Assembly: GCA_027625915.1 (NCBI GenBank)
Contig: JANTQA010000042.1
Location: 4,538,001 to 4,602,000, forward strand
DNA from: Anaeramoeba flamelloides
Taxonomy: Eukaryota > Metamonada > Anaeramoebidae
Direction: 5' to 3'
DNA: 64,000 nt
Part shown: piece by piece, positions 47,601-60,200 of the stretch
How the letters are laid out: each line of letters opens with the position of its first letter
Numbering within the stretch: position 1 is the stretch's first letter
Translations under genes and position numbers: made by a program
Notes under the pieces: generated by a model
What the model was told of the DNA's origin: nothing
Seen by the model: the letters and a program-made list of their open reading frames with translations, nothing else
Database searches by the model: none

Positions 47601-50264
47601 TCATGTTGATTTAATCGAAAGTTTTAAGAATTTTTTACCAAACTCAAGCGATTATCACATTTATAATGGCATTTTACAAAAAAAAAATAATAACAACAAC
47701 AACAACAATAATAATCATTTTGATGAAAGAATAAGGGATTCTGATTCAGAAAAGGATCGTAAAGATGAAATACATAATCATAATGAAGAAAACAATAATT
47801 TAGAGAACAGTTTAGATTCTGATGATTTTGCTGAAGATGTAATTTATTCAAAAGAAAACAACAACAACAACAATGATAATAAAAATCAAAACATGTATTA
47901 TTATCCTGATAATTCACAAAAATTAAAATATAAACACAAGCAAAAATTTGAAGAATTAAAACAAGAACAAATAAATAGTGACAAATTTGAAATGAAAAAT
48001 AGGGAACAAGGCAAAGTAAAACATCAATACAAAATTGATAATATATCTGGAAAAGAAATTAGAAGCAATGAAAAAGATTCAAGAGGAAATAATTTCCAGA
48101 GGGGAAGGGAAATTGAAATAGAAAAGGAAAAATTAGCTTGGAAAAAATATGAACAAAGAGAAGAATTTATCGGGTTAGCAGAAGAAATTGATAGAATTGA
48201 AATTGAAAATACAATAAATTCTTTGAATTTGCAGGGATTTCCAAAAGAAAAAGAATTATTTGCACAAATGAAACAAATTTTACCGACAGAAAATTATAGT
48301 CACATTCTTAGAATCCTTTCTCTTTATACTTCCTCTTTGCTTTTAAAAAATGATTTGATGATCTTAATTGAACCCTTTATACACCCAGAACGCTATTCTA
48401 AATTATATAATGATTTTAAACAATTGATTTATTATGGGAATTTAAATTATCAAAATTGGCAAGACCAAGTTTTAATACCAATCAGAGAACTAGATTTTAC
48501 AAAGCTACAGAGTATTAAAGGATCCTATAAATATTTGCCAAAAGGGGTAAGATTTTTATTTATTTTTTATTTTGCTATTTTTTATTTTATCCAATAATCT
48601 ATAAAATTGAAATTTAAACTTTGGAAAGATTTTTTATTTCTATAGTTAATACACCCTTACCATTTATCAGCAATACGGCAATACTATTTTTGCACAGTTG
48701 GTTGAGGGGGGGGATGGTGGTAATGAGATTGATTTTTTAAAATTCTAATGAAAAAAAAGAAAAAAGATGTTAAAAATTTGATTTAAAATATTTTTTTATC
48801 AGAAAAAGAAGTATAATTTTTTTATATTTTATTTGGTTTTGATTTGATTGACAATCCAATCAATCATTTACATCAATTTTTTTACAACTTGAGCTAAATA
48901 ATCATTTCTCACTCTATGGTAACATTTATGATTGTTAAAAATAAAATTGATTTAAATACTACCAGAGTACTATAAGATTTAATCAAAGAATAACTTTGCC
49001 TGTAAATTTTATAAATTTCATTTTTATGATTTTTTTCAAAATTTCTTTTATACTCAGGTAGATTTATTATTTTATTAAATCTTACAGGACCCACTCAAAA
49101 TACCCGCTCTTAATTGAAGTTTTTTATCTTCCATTTTACGATATATGACATAAGTAAACGATATTTTAAAAATTGTGACTCACCTGAAAAAATAAATTGA
49201 AAAAACAATTATTTTTTCATTAGTATTCAAGAACAACTAATAATTAAATCTTATGAATATTACACTTTTTAATAATACTAAATATTAAAAACTTGTTATT
49301 TTAAAAATTAACAAAAATAAACTCAAAAACTAAAAAAAAAAGTGAATCAAAATTTTTGAAATGAGCATTACCGATTTTTTATAAATGAACTTTCACTTGA
49401 AAAATAAAAAACTCAACAAGAAGATTTTTGGCTTTCCAATTTTATTGATTTTAAAATATATTACTTTGTCGAAATTTTCTTAGTGATTATTGGTCTTTTC
49501 GAAGATCACTTTTTTTTAAAACTTTGATCTTTTGGAAAAAGAAAAAGAAAAAAAAAATAAAAAAAAAAGTCAAAAGAAAAGCAAAAAAAAAAAAGAAAAA
49601 AAAAATGAAAACAAAATAAAAAATTTGAAAAACAAAAATTTGACCAAATTCGAAAAGATGATTTAAATTTGGCAAAATTAGAAAAATTTATTTTGATGAG
49701 AATATAAACCCCATTCCAAAAAATTTGGAAACACCCAAAATCAAAAATAAGTAAAAAAAAAACATCAATTTTTTTTTTTTTTTATTGTTGAGCAGAGGTG
49801 ATTCAACAAAATTACCTCCTATTTGCCTGAAACTCTAAAAATTGTATTTCGGGTTTTTTATCCTAACTGTAATGTAAGCAGGATTACAGCTCAAAGGATA
49901 TCTTTTCTTTAAAAAATGAAAAGAATAAATTATTTCGGAAAAAAGACAAGAAAAAGAGAAAGAAAAGCAAGAAATGAAAGAGAGTCAAAAAATAATAGAA
50001 AAAAGAAAAAACTTCAGTGAAAAGTTTTTTTTTGCCCTAAGTGTTGAATGGGCTGGTGGTTGTTTCCTTTTATGTCGTTTTTTTTGGATCGCCACCATAG
50101 GTTGTTTTCAATAAAGAGTTCTAAATATTTGAACAACTATAGATCAAATGAAAAAGGCTGTTTATTAAATTTTGATTTAGAACTTTATAGATGGGTTGAA
50201 TCTAAAAAGCTCTGGTTTTTAAGAATAAGATTTGGTTTTCGAAATTTTCTTTTCAGTTGCTTTG

Positions 50265-50304
<40 letters not shown>

Positions 50305-53300
50305 TATTTTATTTTTTTTTTTATAAGTTTCCCAAATCTTGTTTTCGCAAAATCCCAGTACAAGATACTGACTCGACAGCAAAAACCCAGTCAAAGTAAC
50401 GACTCGACAGATAGTACGGAAAGTTCAATTCGGTTCACTTTAGTTGGTTTCAGATCGCATTCGTTGGATTCAGTTCAGTTGCATAAGTCCTCGTCGAAGA
50501 TCTGATCATGAACAAGTTTGGTTGGGTTAGTCATGATCAGGTCAACCAATTCTTATAATGATTTTTTATACTTTTTACCTTTCCCAAACACCTAAAAAAA
50601 CAAAAAGAGAAGGAACATAGAGCCCAAGTAACTTAAGAAGGGAAATTTGGAAAAGGTAAAAAGTATAAAAAATAAAAAACTCAATTTATTATATTTTTCC
50701 AAATATAATATAAAACCACATTTAATTTATCATTATTAATGTTTTTATAAGTAATCATTTTCATCCTAATAAAAGAAAAAAATATAAAACGAAAAAATAA
50801 AAATATGTGTGTCCAAAATGATGAAACGAGCTGATCAAAAAACTGTATTGAATTTATTGTTAAGGGTTAGATGAAAGAATCATCTAATCTCTTAAAGAGA
50901 GAATTTTGAAGTGACTAAATTTGAGACTTGTAATTCAAAGAGTATCTAAAATAGATACAGTTATCAGAAGTATTTGAATCTTCATTTAGTTTTCTAAAAA
51001 AAATAGAAAAGAAAGAGATCCTAAAAAATGAAGAAGTAGGGGAAAAATGGTTCGAAAGTAAAGACTGAAGACTGGAAAAAATAAAGAGGTTTACAATAAG
51101 TGTTGTGAAAGAGTCTGGAGTTTTCTGGTTTAAATGAATTTACTGATAAATTTTATTTTGTCTTGAGCTCCTTTTTCCTAATTGCGTGTTGAGACAAAAA
51201 ATTGTATTGGTAAATTTGTTGAAATTTCACCAACAATTGTTGATCGATCAAATGATAAGATACCATCAACTAATTGTATGTGATTTTTCAATTTAGCAAA
51301 CTCAACACTAGCCTTCTATCAACCATCGAAAAAATTTCCAGATCTAACCAAACAGATTACGTAACTGGACAAAAGGGAAATGAAAACAAAACAGAAAAGA
51401 CAAAAAATGAAATAGTTTGTAAAATCAAAATTATTTCCAAATTGAACGTAAAGTGTGGTATTGTTATTCTTTCAACTGTTTAAACTAGTCCAAATTTTTG
51501 GAATTTTGGTTTAGAATAAAACCCTGTAAAACCACTTCCGACCATTAAACAAAGTCAGTCAAAATTTTTGAAAAATAGTTTTATTTCTTCTAAAAATAAT
51601 ATAATCTAAAAAAAAAACTCTAAAAATAAATAAATCATGTTCGCATTTGTGTAGGAATTATTAAAATTCAAAAAAAAAAAACAACAAAATTCTATAATCA
51701 CTATATCTAAAGAATTCCCAACAAATACCATTCATGTATCAATTAAAATTCCTTCCTTTATATTGATTTACATGATTCCAAAAAAATATTTTTGGAAAAA
51801 AAAAAATCCCGGGTTACTAAATTTTTTAATTTAAAATTGTTTTTTCATGATTTAAAATAAAAAAAACCAACATTTATTCATTAAAAAACAAATAGTATCA
51901 TTCATTAAAAAGTTCTGGAAAAACGGAATTAGAAAAATCTGTATTAAATGTTAAATGGATTAGTATAGCAACTGGTCATGAATATACGACGAGCCCACCA
52001 CAGGAACTCAATCCACATGAAGAGACTTTATTTTATTTAGAAGATCAACGGCATGCGGTTGATATTTCAATTGGGAAAAACAATCAAATACTTCGAATTA
52101 TTGAGCAGTTACTGAGAAACATCAAAACATTTTCAAAGGAAGAGCTAAAAAATTTCACTGCAGAATCATTATTAAAAAATGTTCATTTTCTGAATAGAAT
52201 ATATTCATTATATGGCGAAGATTATGAATTAATTATGGAGGGTATCAAAAAAAAACCGATGATCACTTTAAAAATTCTATTTCAACGCTTTACCGAAAAA
52301 GATGAAAAATTAAAAGCTATTTTATTAAAGTTAAATTATATTTGGTCACATGTAATGAATAACAATCGAAATAATTATATAAATTATCAAAATGAAATGT
52401 ATAAGGGGAAAGAAGGCGAATTATTATCAAAATCCTATTTATTAAATAAGATCCATTCAAAAAATGTTTTGAAACCAAATAAACTTTGTGGGTTTGAATT
52501 CAAATATTCAAATAATACCATTATTAATTATATCAATGAGATTTTATTATTATCAGCGAAACGTTATAAACATTTACAGACTATTGAAGGCAAAATACTT
52601 TCATATACTGATTATTTGAATATAAGTGATTATACAGAAATTCAGAAACTGTCAATAGAAGAAACAATTAATCAAATGATAATTGGATTAATTACAAATT
52701 TTTTTAATGTTTTTTTTAATTCTTGGGATTTTGATAAATTTCAGAATAAGGATAAGAATCAGAATCAGAATCAGAATAAGAATCAGAATAACAATAACAA
52801 TAACAATAAGAATAAGAATAAGAGTAAGAGTAAGAGTAAGTCTAATAATAATGATGGTCCAAACAAGAATAAACAAGATGATGATAACAATGATAATTCA
52901 AATAAGAAAAACCAAGATGAAAACTCTGATGATCATTATAAAATACCAAAAGAAAAAGTAATGTTTGTTAATGATGATTTTTATATTTTTTTTAAATTAT
53001 TCCAAGTATTATTTAAAAAAATCTCGGAAATAAAAAATATTTTAAATGAAAAACAAGAAGAAATAATTCGTCAGTTATATTTAAATGAAAAATATCCCAA
53101 TAAAAAAAAAATCAAAACTAATTATTGGAATCAATCCTTATTACTAAATCAATTGTCTGCTGATTATTCACAGGATTTATTTGAATTATTTATTCATTTT
53201 TTCACGCATGTATTAATCGGCACAATCGAAGAAAAACTATATATTAATGAATGTCTGGTCTTATTTAGTTATTCTTCTTATAAATATTTGGGTCTCTTTA

Positions 53301-54172
53301 GAATTTGTGGATCGATAATACAAAATTTAATTCATTTGTGTAGTAATCAAAAAAATAGGGAAATCGCTAACTTATATTATTATCAACAAAATTTTGAAAA
53401 TGATAAATCCGAATTAAACTTTTTAACACATTTTAAATTATTATTTCCAAATCAAAATTTTATTTATCGAATTGTTTTACAAAAAAAAATAAATAATCAA
53501 AAACAAATTGACGTAAATGAAGAAAATGAAATTTTAAAAGAAATTTTATCAGGTTTATCAAACCAAAGCATAAATGCCACTATGGGTGTGAGTGGGAATG
53601 GGAATAATAATAAAGAAAACCAAAGTAAAAGCAATAATAATAATAATTTAAATACAATTTCAAATAAACAACTTGATCAAGGTATTAAATATTTAAAATC
53701 AAAAAAGTTAAAACATAAATTTGATTACTTTTTTTCAATTGAATTAATTGATAAGAATGAAATTGAAACCTTAAAAATGATTTTATCTCAACAAATTAAT
53801 TTTAGAAAATTTGTTCATACAAAATATATTTCCCAGTTTAGTCATTTTAATAATCATATTACAAAAAGACAAACACCATTCCTATTGAGAAATATGAACA
53901 AGGCAATATATTTCTCTAATAAAACACAAAGAAACAGCTTATTTAGCAATAGAAATAATAATCAAAATATGAGAAAATCAAGAATTATAAATAATATATA
54001 TAATATTGAAATTAAGAATTCCTTAGTTTTGCAATCTTTTAATTATTACCCTTATTACAGATATTCAAAAAATACTGAAGACTGGTTTTACAGAAAAAAT
54101 TCTTTAACAAGAGCACAGAATTATAATATATTTTTAAAAAATAACTTATTAAAAAAACATTGGATCAATTAA
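44619..54172 (+). CDS. SIN3: SIN3 histone-deacetylase corepressor
   Basis: Four exons: 44619-44809, 44996-45344, 47569-48546, 51896-54172; phases 2, 0, 0; 1264 aa, close to animal SIN3A. PAH1 is at about 52-115 (NFLISVQSLFKQD across the first junction, then LFQNSELLAKFEEFL). PAH2 is at 138-208, restored by the second junction: HQISLDK|MCSDVSDLF. PAH3 is at about 405-472 (ELFAQMKQILPTENYSHIL). The HDAC-interaction region starts near 500: SYKYLPKG|YHSLKSSGKTELEKSV matches SYR.LPKSY....CSGRTELCKEVL, followed by FYLEDQRHAVDI. IKKKPMITLKILFQRFTEKD (about 622) matches the SIN3 block after that domain. N- and K-rich linkers lie at 218-300 and 780-860. SIN3 scaffolds class I HDACs onto DNA-bound repressors in the nucleus. 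The long introns 2 and 3 carry repeats. Confidence 0.92.
45345..47568 (+). other. SIN3 intron 2 (2.2 kb) with a possible alternative terminal exon
   Basis: Donor GTAATT, acceptor ATTATAATAG. It includes a coding-like open stretch at 45674-45893 (listed separately), a hairpin AAAAAGAGTGA..TCACTCTTTTT at 47043-47079 and three copies of a TCAAACAGTTTGA-type word (about 45516, 46453, 47058 on the complement). The rest is AT-rich. Confidence 0.6.
45674..45893 (+). CDS. Possible alternative last exon inside SIN3 intron 2
   Basis: Preceded by a good acceptor (TTTTTTTAAATAG, AG at 45672-45673). The frame reads RAFKIYSIIPEKYSSVKP, then WHFTKSLFHNLPTSVTLVK and ends QIFQFDQ before TAA, with a composition that looks coding. 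It does not fit exon 2 (phase 0) but fits exon 1 (phase 2): AG|G gives Arg and the frame stays open to the stop. That would yield a ~136-aa protein lacking all complete PAH domains. It may instead be a relic of another gene. Not needed for the full-length SIN3. Confidence 0.35.
49150..49695. repeat. Dispersed repeat X, copy 2
   Basis: Same order of words as 10355-10885: GTGACTCACCTGAAAAAATA, CAAGAACAACTAATAATTAAA, TTTTTGAAATGAGCATTACC and an A-rich centre (49538-49640) ending GGCAAAATTAGAAAAATT. Confidence 0.65.
49782..49850. repeat. Short conserved repeat, copy 2
   Basis: TTATTGTTGAGCAGAGGTGATTCAACAAAATTACCTCC and the following GCCTGAAACTCTAAAAA are nearly the same as at 23064-23128, although most unconstrained DNA in the window has diverged much more between copies. 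Confidence 0.6.
50499..50673. repeat. Two adjacent hairpins
   Basis: First: GATCTGATCATGA (50499-50511) and TCATGATCAGGTC (50531-50543). Second: ATTTTTTATACTTTTTACC (50561-50579) and GGTAAAAAGTATAAAAAAT (50655-50673), with arms of about 25 bases in all and a ~63-base loop. The second looks like a small MITE. Confidence 0.6.
51165..51520. mobile_element. Element W, copy 2 (partial)
   Basis: Shares GTTGATCGATCAAATGATAAGATACC, AATTTGTTGAAATTTC-like, TCTTTCAACTGTTTAAAC and the end GGAATTTTGGTTTAG with copy 1 at 34803-35345. The left end is truncated or diverged. The 69-codon open frame at 51274-51483 lies wholly within it and is not conserved in the other copies. Confidence 0.55.
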
Positions 54173-57100
54173 ATATTATTATTATGATTTTTATTATTTG
54201 TTAAATGTTTTTTATATAAATATTTTTTAGATTTGAATATAATAAAATTTTAATCTCAAATTTTGTTTTTTTTTAAAAAAATAACCTATTTTTATTTTTT
54301 CTATCTTTTACTTTTGGCAAATTTCATTTTTTTAGTTGTTTTTTTTTCCTGTGTGTTTTTTTTGTGTGTTTGGTTGAAGTAAAAAAGAAATAAAAAATAT
54401 TAATATGAATTGATAAACTTGGTTCAGATTGGGTCTTAAACAAACTAACTGTATCTGATTAGATGTTGAAACTGAATGGATTTAACTTTTGATTACTGTA
54501 GTGAATAGAATGCTAAAATAAACAATTTGGAAGTAACTGAAGTGAATTGGAACAGCTTTTTAGTAAAGAGTTTCAAGTAGTTACTTGAACTGATTTAAGA
54601 GAGTTATGTAACTATCTTTGTACCGTGGTTTTGTGAAATCATTATTTTTCAAACTTACAAAATAAAAAAAAAAAAGTAAAAAGATAATTTGATAAATAAA
54701 TTCTAATTCTTAAAAATCAGCAATTTATTATATATCTTATTGAAAAAGTTGACATTTAAAAACTAAATTAGTCACTATTTCATTCGGTATCATGTTGGTC
54801 AAATATTTAGATCCTCTTTATTCAAACAAATTATGTTTACGATTCAAATAGTTTTTTTAAAAAAAGGAAACAACTATTAAAACATTCAACACAGGGTTTA
54901 AAAATGTAAAAAAAACTATTTTTGATAATGTTTTTGTTCTTTTTTTTACATTTTTAAAACCTTCTTTATTTAAATTGAGTTTAAAATACTTCTAATTACT
55001 GTTATTATAGGGTTCTTTTGACTGCTCTTTGAAATAGAAGTCACAAATTTATTCGCTTCAAAACTCTTTCTTTAACCGATTAAGAGCTCTTGAGCAATTA
55101 ATACTTATCAAGAAATCCTACTCTCTTTCATTTTTTTCTCTTTTTCTTCTCTTTTTTTAGGAATAAATTATTTTCTTTTCATTTTTTTAAAAGGGAATAG
55201 CTATCCTATGAGCTCCAATCTTGCCTACATTAAAAATTTAAATAAAAAAAAACTTTTAACAAATTGAAAGTAAAGATAAATATGGGATACTTATATTAAA
55301 AGACCTCAGTAAATTATTTTTATAATAAAAAAAAATTAATTTAGATTTATTTGAATTCAAGATTGAAAAAAATTTTTTGTTTATTTTTATGAAAAATATA
55401 TTATTTATAATACGCCACAAGGTTATTTGAATAAGCTCTATATAATAATTTAAACTGAATTATTTCTTTTTATAAGATTTTCTGAATATAAAGAAAATCA
55501 AACAACAAATATTATTTTTTAAATTTTCTGAACGCTGGTAGAGCAAAGAAAAAATAGAGAAATAAAAGTAGTTAATTTTTAAAGTATACATCTGTACGGA
55601 CATGGATAATAAGTAAAAAACATTTTAAGATTCATCATTTCTGGTTCATGTAATGATAATATAATTAATCTCAATAAGGATAAATTTCATTTGATTGATT
55701 GAAATTTGATTTAAATATTATTACTCTTTTCTTAAAATTAAATACCAAATTTAATTTCGAATAATTAAAGTATTTCTAAAACAAAGAAATAATAACACTT
55801 ATTAAAATATTTTTCTTAAAAACAAACTTAAATCGCTTTATTCATATTTAAAAGTGTTATTCGTCCTTTTTTGGTTCTTAAATATAATAATCCAATTTAA
55901 TTAAATTGTCTTAACATGAACAAAAATAAAATAACACTTTCAGATCAAATTTTATGTGGTATTAAAGGGAGTTGACATAACTTGCAAATTATTGCAAAAT
56001 TTTATTAATATTATTCTAAAGATTGTGGGTGAATTGAATTGGTATCTCAGAGGCTTGTAGTGTTACTGTGTATTGCTACACAATTGTAATAAAATGTTAG
56101 TAAATGTCATAGTTATGACAATTTCTTAATTGTGTAACATTTGTGAAAATGCCATTAGTCCAAAATTGTCATAACTCTAAAATTTTTTTTTTAGATAGTA
56201 TATTTATATATTATAGATTCAGAGTAAGTAAGGTAAGTAAGGTACGTAAGGTGGTAAGGCCGAATCAATGTATTTTGGTTTTTGATACATAGAAAAACTG
56301 CTGATTTATATTGGATAAGGTAAGGTAATGATTGGTGAGTCTTACTTGCTATTTTCTGGATTATTCCGAAATGTCATATTTATGACAATTTTGAACTAAT
56401 GGCATTTTCACAAATGTTACACAATTAAGAAATTGTCATAACTATGACATTTACTAACATTTTATTACAATTGTGTAGCAATACATAGTAACACTACAAG
56501 CCTCTGAGATACCAATTCAATTCACCCACATTTTTTAGAATAATATTAATAAAATTTTGCAAATTTATGCATTTTGCAAATTTTCACATGTTATACTTAC
56601 AGCCATATTTAATTAGGGCGATAATTAATGTTTTGTTTTTTTTTCTTTTTGATCATAAAAATTGTTTTCTGAAAGAAGTTAATCCCTGCTACTTTTTCAC
56701 TAGCATTAACAACCAATAAATAAATTTTATTGTTTGATAAATGATTTAGGATCATTTCACATATTAAAAATTTGTTATTGAAATTTAGTATTTGTTCATT
56801 GTTTTCCAAAAAATTTGTCATCGTGTTTTGTCCAAAAAAGTGTTATATTTTTTTTTTTTTTTTTTGATAATTCTTTTGAAAAGCACATTTTGAAATACAA
56901 ACAACAGTTTCCTTTGATTCAATCAGTATTAATATTCCTCTTACTTTTATATCAACACATTAATAAAAGGGAAAACTATTGAAAAAGAGAACATTTTATT
57001 AAATGGGAAAAAAAAAACAAATAACCACTTTGATAATAAATTGTAATGATTAAAAAAACTGAAAAGAAAAGAAATAGTTTAAAAATAGATGTTTATTAAT

Positions 57101-57206
57101 AGTATATTTATATAATTTTTTTCAAAAAAAAAAAAAAAAAAAAAAATTCTCAATTAAATTGATTATTTTTAGATAAAATTTAATACTATATTCATAAACA
57201 TATTGG
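54173..57206. other. Spacer between SIN3 and TGT
   Basis: A convergent 3'-3' spacer. Besides the long inverted-repeat element at 55984-56570, I see only AT-rich DNA. The 56609-56821 minus open frame has no recognisable content. Confidence 0.6.
55984..56570. mobile_element. Long terminal-inverted-repeat element (587 bp)
   Basis: The left arm from about 55984 and the right arm ending about 56570 are reverse complements over roughly 200 bases with only a few percent mismatches (GCCTCTGAGATACCAATTCA, TTACACAATTAAGAAATTGT, TTTGTGAAAATGCCATTAG in both senses). The ~170-bp centre holds GTAAGTAAGGTAAGTAAGG and TAAGGTAAGGTAATG direct repeats. No ORF of note. Foldback- or MITE-like; arm identity suggests a recent insertion compared with other repeats here. 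Confidence 0.82.
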
Positions 57207-60200
57207 TTAATCTTCATCATTTTCATAGTCTAATTCAATTTGTTGTGATTGTAAAGCTTCTATAACCCAAGTGGGATAAGTTATTTTCTTTTCACCCTTT
57301 TTTTTAAATTGTGCTTTCATAAATCCTCTAACAAATTCTGGCATTTTGTTATTTTTGATCGATTCTCTAAACCGCTGCATCAATCTCATTTGGAAACGGA
57401 TGTTATGGATTGTTAGTAAATGGCAGCCAACAGTTTCCTTTGTAACTAAAGTGTGTATAGCAGATTTAGTATAGGTTTTGCATGTTAGGCAGTCACAATC
57501 CTTTTCTATTGGATCAAAATCAAATTGGTATTTTTCAGATTTCAATTTTAGTGTTCCTTCCCAAACCAATGCAGTGCCAAAACGTGAAGTTCTTGTTGGA
57601 TACACACAATCGAACATGTCGACACCAAGCACAGAGCATACTATTAGATCTACTGGGAAACCTACGCCCATCAAATATCTTGGTTTATCTTCTGGCAAAT
57701 AATCTGTACACAACGAAACAATTTTCCAAAATTGGTCCTTAGATTCGCCTCCGCTCAACCCACCAATTGCATAACCTGGGCAATCCCTCTTAATCATTTC
57801 TTTTAAACAAATTTTCCTTAATTCTGGATTCAGCCCACCTTGAATAATTGGAAATAAATTTTGTTCTTTTTTCCGACTATGGGCTTTAATACATCTATCT
57901 AGCCACCTGATACTACGATACATTGCTTCTTCTAATCGTTTACCGGAAGTGAGAACATGAACAACATCATCAAGTTGCATAATAATATCTGCTCCAATTT
58001 GGTTTTGAATTTTAATCGAAGTTTCTGGCTTTAACAACATTTGACTTCCATCTTTTGGTGAAACAAAATTTACCCCTTCCTTTTATTATTAAATAAGAAT
58101 TATTGATTAGTTTAAAAATGAAAAATAATATTAAACCCGGGAAATTTTAATAATAAATGAAAATATTTTCTTTATCAATACTATACAATGGACAAAGAAT
58201 TTTGTTTTTATTAAATATAATGAAATTTGAAAATATATTCCTTAATTTGTTTGAAAGAAGATTAAAAGTTGAAATTTATTTCTTTTCTTTTATGTATTTG
58301 AACTCAAATTCAAAATTTTACACACAGTTAAAATAGTTAAAAAAATCACAATAATACAATTTCATTCAAATTGAAAATAATTTTGATTTTTGAAAAATAT
58401 GAAAATCATTTTTTCATCTTTTCATTTTAGTTTTCATTTCATTTTTTGAATTCCGTAACTTGTTTTGTTTGATCAAAATATTTTTTTCAACAATTGTTGA
58501 TATTTTGTAAAAGTTGAGTTGTTCAAAATAGAAGAACTCAAATAAAATTAGTTTGTGGTCTCCTAACCATTTGATCGATCAATATTCCTAATAGAATTTA
58601 AACAAATTTGCCAATGCATTTTTTCTGTTTTGCTCTCTCCAAAATTTTGACACACCCCTTGATTTCTTTGTATTGATAATTATTTATTTTTTGCGTTAGC
58701 CCATCTCCAAAATTTTTAATACACTGATAATTTATTAGTATTGATTATTATTTTTTTTGCGAGTATTGTAATTAAATAACAATTGTTAACATTCCAATTG
58801 GTGAATGACTCTAGGTTTGGTATTTCTTCAAGAATTAATTGATAAAGTTTTTTTTTTTTCAAAAATTGAATTTTGGTGTGTTAAAAATTTTGAATGGGAG
58901 TATATTTTATTTTGAATTATGGAAAGCCTAGGCACTTGAAGAACCTCAGTGGCACTCTACATCACTCGATGGCACTCCCCTAATTTATAAATTTTTATTT
59001 AGAAATTTCAATAAAAAATCATAATTTTCTTGATCATTAACCAAATGAGAGGATAAATAATGAGTCTTTATCCCGAATAATATCAAAGATGTTATTCTTA
59101 TTGCTTTTGTTGATTTGGATTAATTCTTTAATCCAAATTGTTCGATTTTCTTTATAGAATGGACAGTCCCATAAAAAATGATTAATAACTTCATGTATGT
59201 ATTTCTAAGTTTAAAAATGTTTTTTACATAAATTGCGAGATTTTGTTTTTAAATTATTTTTATCATAAACATAAGAATATCTAGTTAAATAATTTGTAAA
59301 ATGCCACAATTTTTGAAATGGGGTTTAGAAAGTTATTCTTTCCATAAAAAGAAATCAATCATCAAATAATTGTTTTTTTTTGTTTTTAATTAATAATAGG
59401 AATTATTTTTGAAATAGACAGAAAGTGGGGGAAAAAAATTGTTTTTTCAAAATATTAAGGTATATTTCTGTGATAATACAAAGAAACGAAAATATGATGT
59501 AAACTTCTCATGAATGAACTTTATTCAAGTTTCACTTGAATATTTCTTAAAAATTAATCTTTATTTTAATGTTTTGAACAACTTAATTCAAATAGAAAAT
59601 TTTTGTTACAGTTAAGACAGTTAAAAGAAAAAAAAGATCACAAGTGTAAACATGATGTCCCTATTTTAACAGTTTCAAAAATTTTGAAATTTAGTTTATT
59701 TTAAATTCTAGCACTCTTTGGAAATAGTTAATAATTTATAAAAGGATATTTCCTTGAATTTTAAAAAAGAAAATACTTGTTAAATTCAAACCTATTTTAT
59801 TGAATCTATCAAAAGTTGTGTTTTTGAAAGAATTTATTTCTTGTTCAAAAATAATGTAAAATTAAAAAAGTGAGTACTAAGAGTTTAAAAGAGTTTTACT
59901 CAAAATATTAGATTCACCCCTTAATACAGCAGTTTTAAAAAAGTGGGGACTTTTTAAAAAGTTTTTTGAAATTTTCTGTTTTAATAAAGTAAAAAGTTTT
60001 TCAGAATTAAAACTTTTTGAAAGTTTTGTGTTTTAATAAAGTGAGTGGTTAGGCTTTAAATGTGGTGCAGAGTGTAGAGTAGGAAAAAAAGCAATTTTTT
60101 TATAAAAGTCCACCCTTTATTAAAACAGAAAACTTTCAAAAAAGTTTTAATTCCACGACAAAAAATCCCATGAATTTTACAAAGCTTTTCACTTTTACAA

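Larger units (their letters stand above)
48547..51895 (+). other. SIN3 intron 3 (3.3 kb)
   Basis: Donor GTAAGA, acceptor AAACAAATAG, phase 0. It contains repeat X copy 2 (49150-49695), a short repeat (49782-49850), two hairpins near 50500-50673 and element W copy 2 (51165-51520). A less AT-rich patch at 50040-50510 has an open frame on the plus strand (QQKPSQSNDSTDSTESSIRF), but its long T tract makes coding unlikely. Confidence 0.65.

Noticed and set aside
50048-50326. 92-codon plus-strand open frame MGWWLFPFMSFFLD...
   Set aside because: It runs into a poly-T tract coding only Phe, lies within SIN3 intron 3 and has no recognisable domain.
51274-51483. 69-codon plus-strand open frame
   Set aside because: It lies inside element W copy 2, and the frame is not open in copies 1 and 3.
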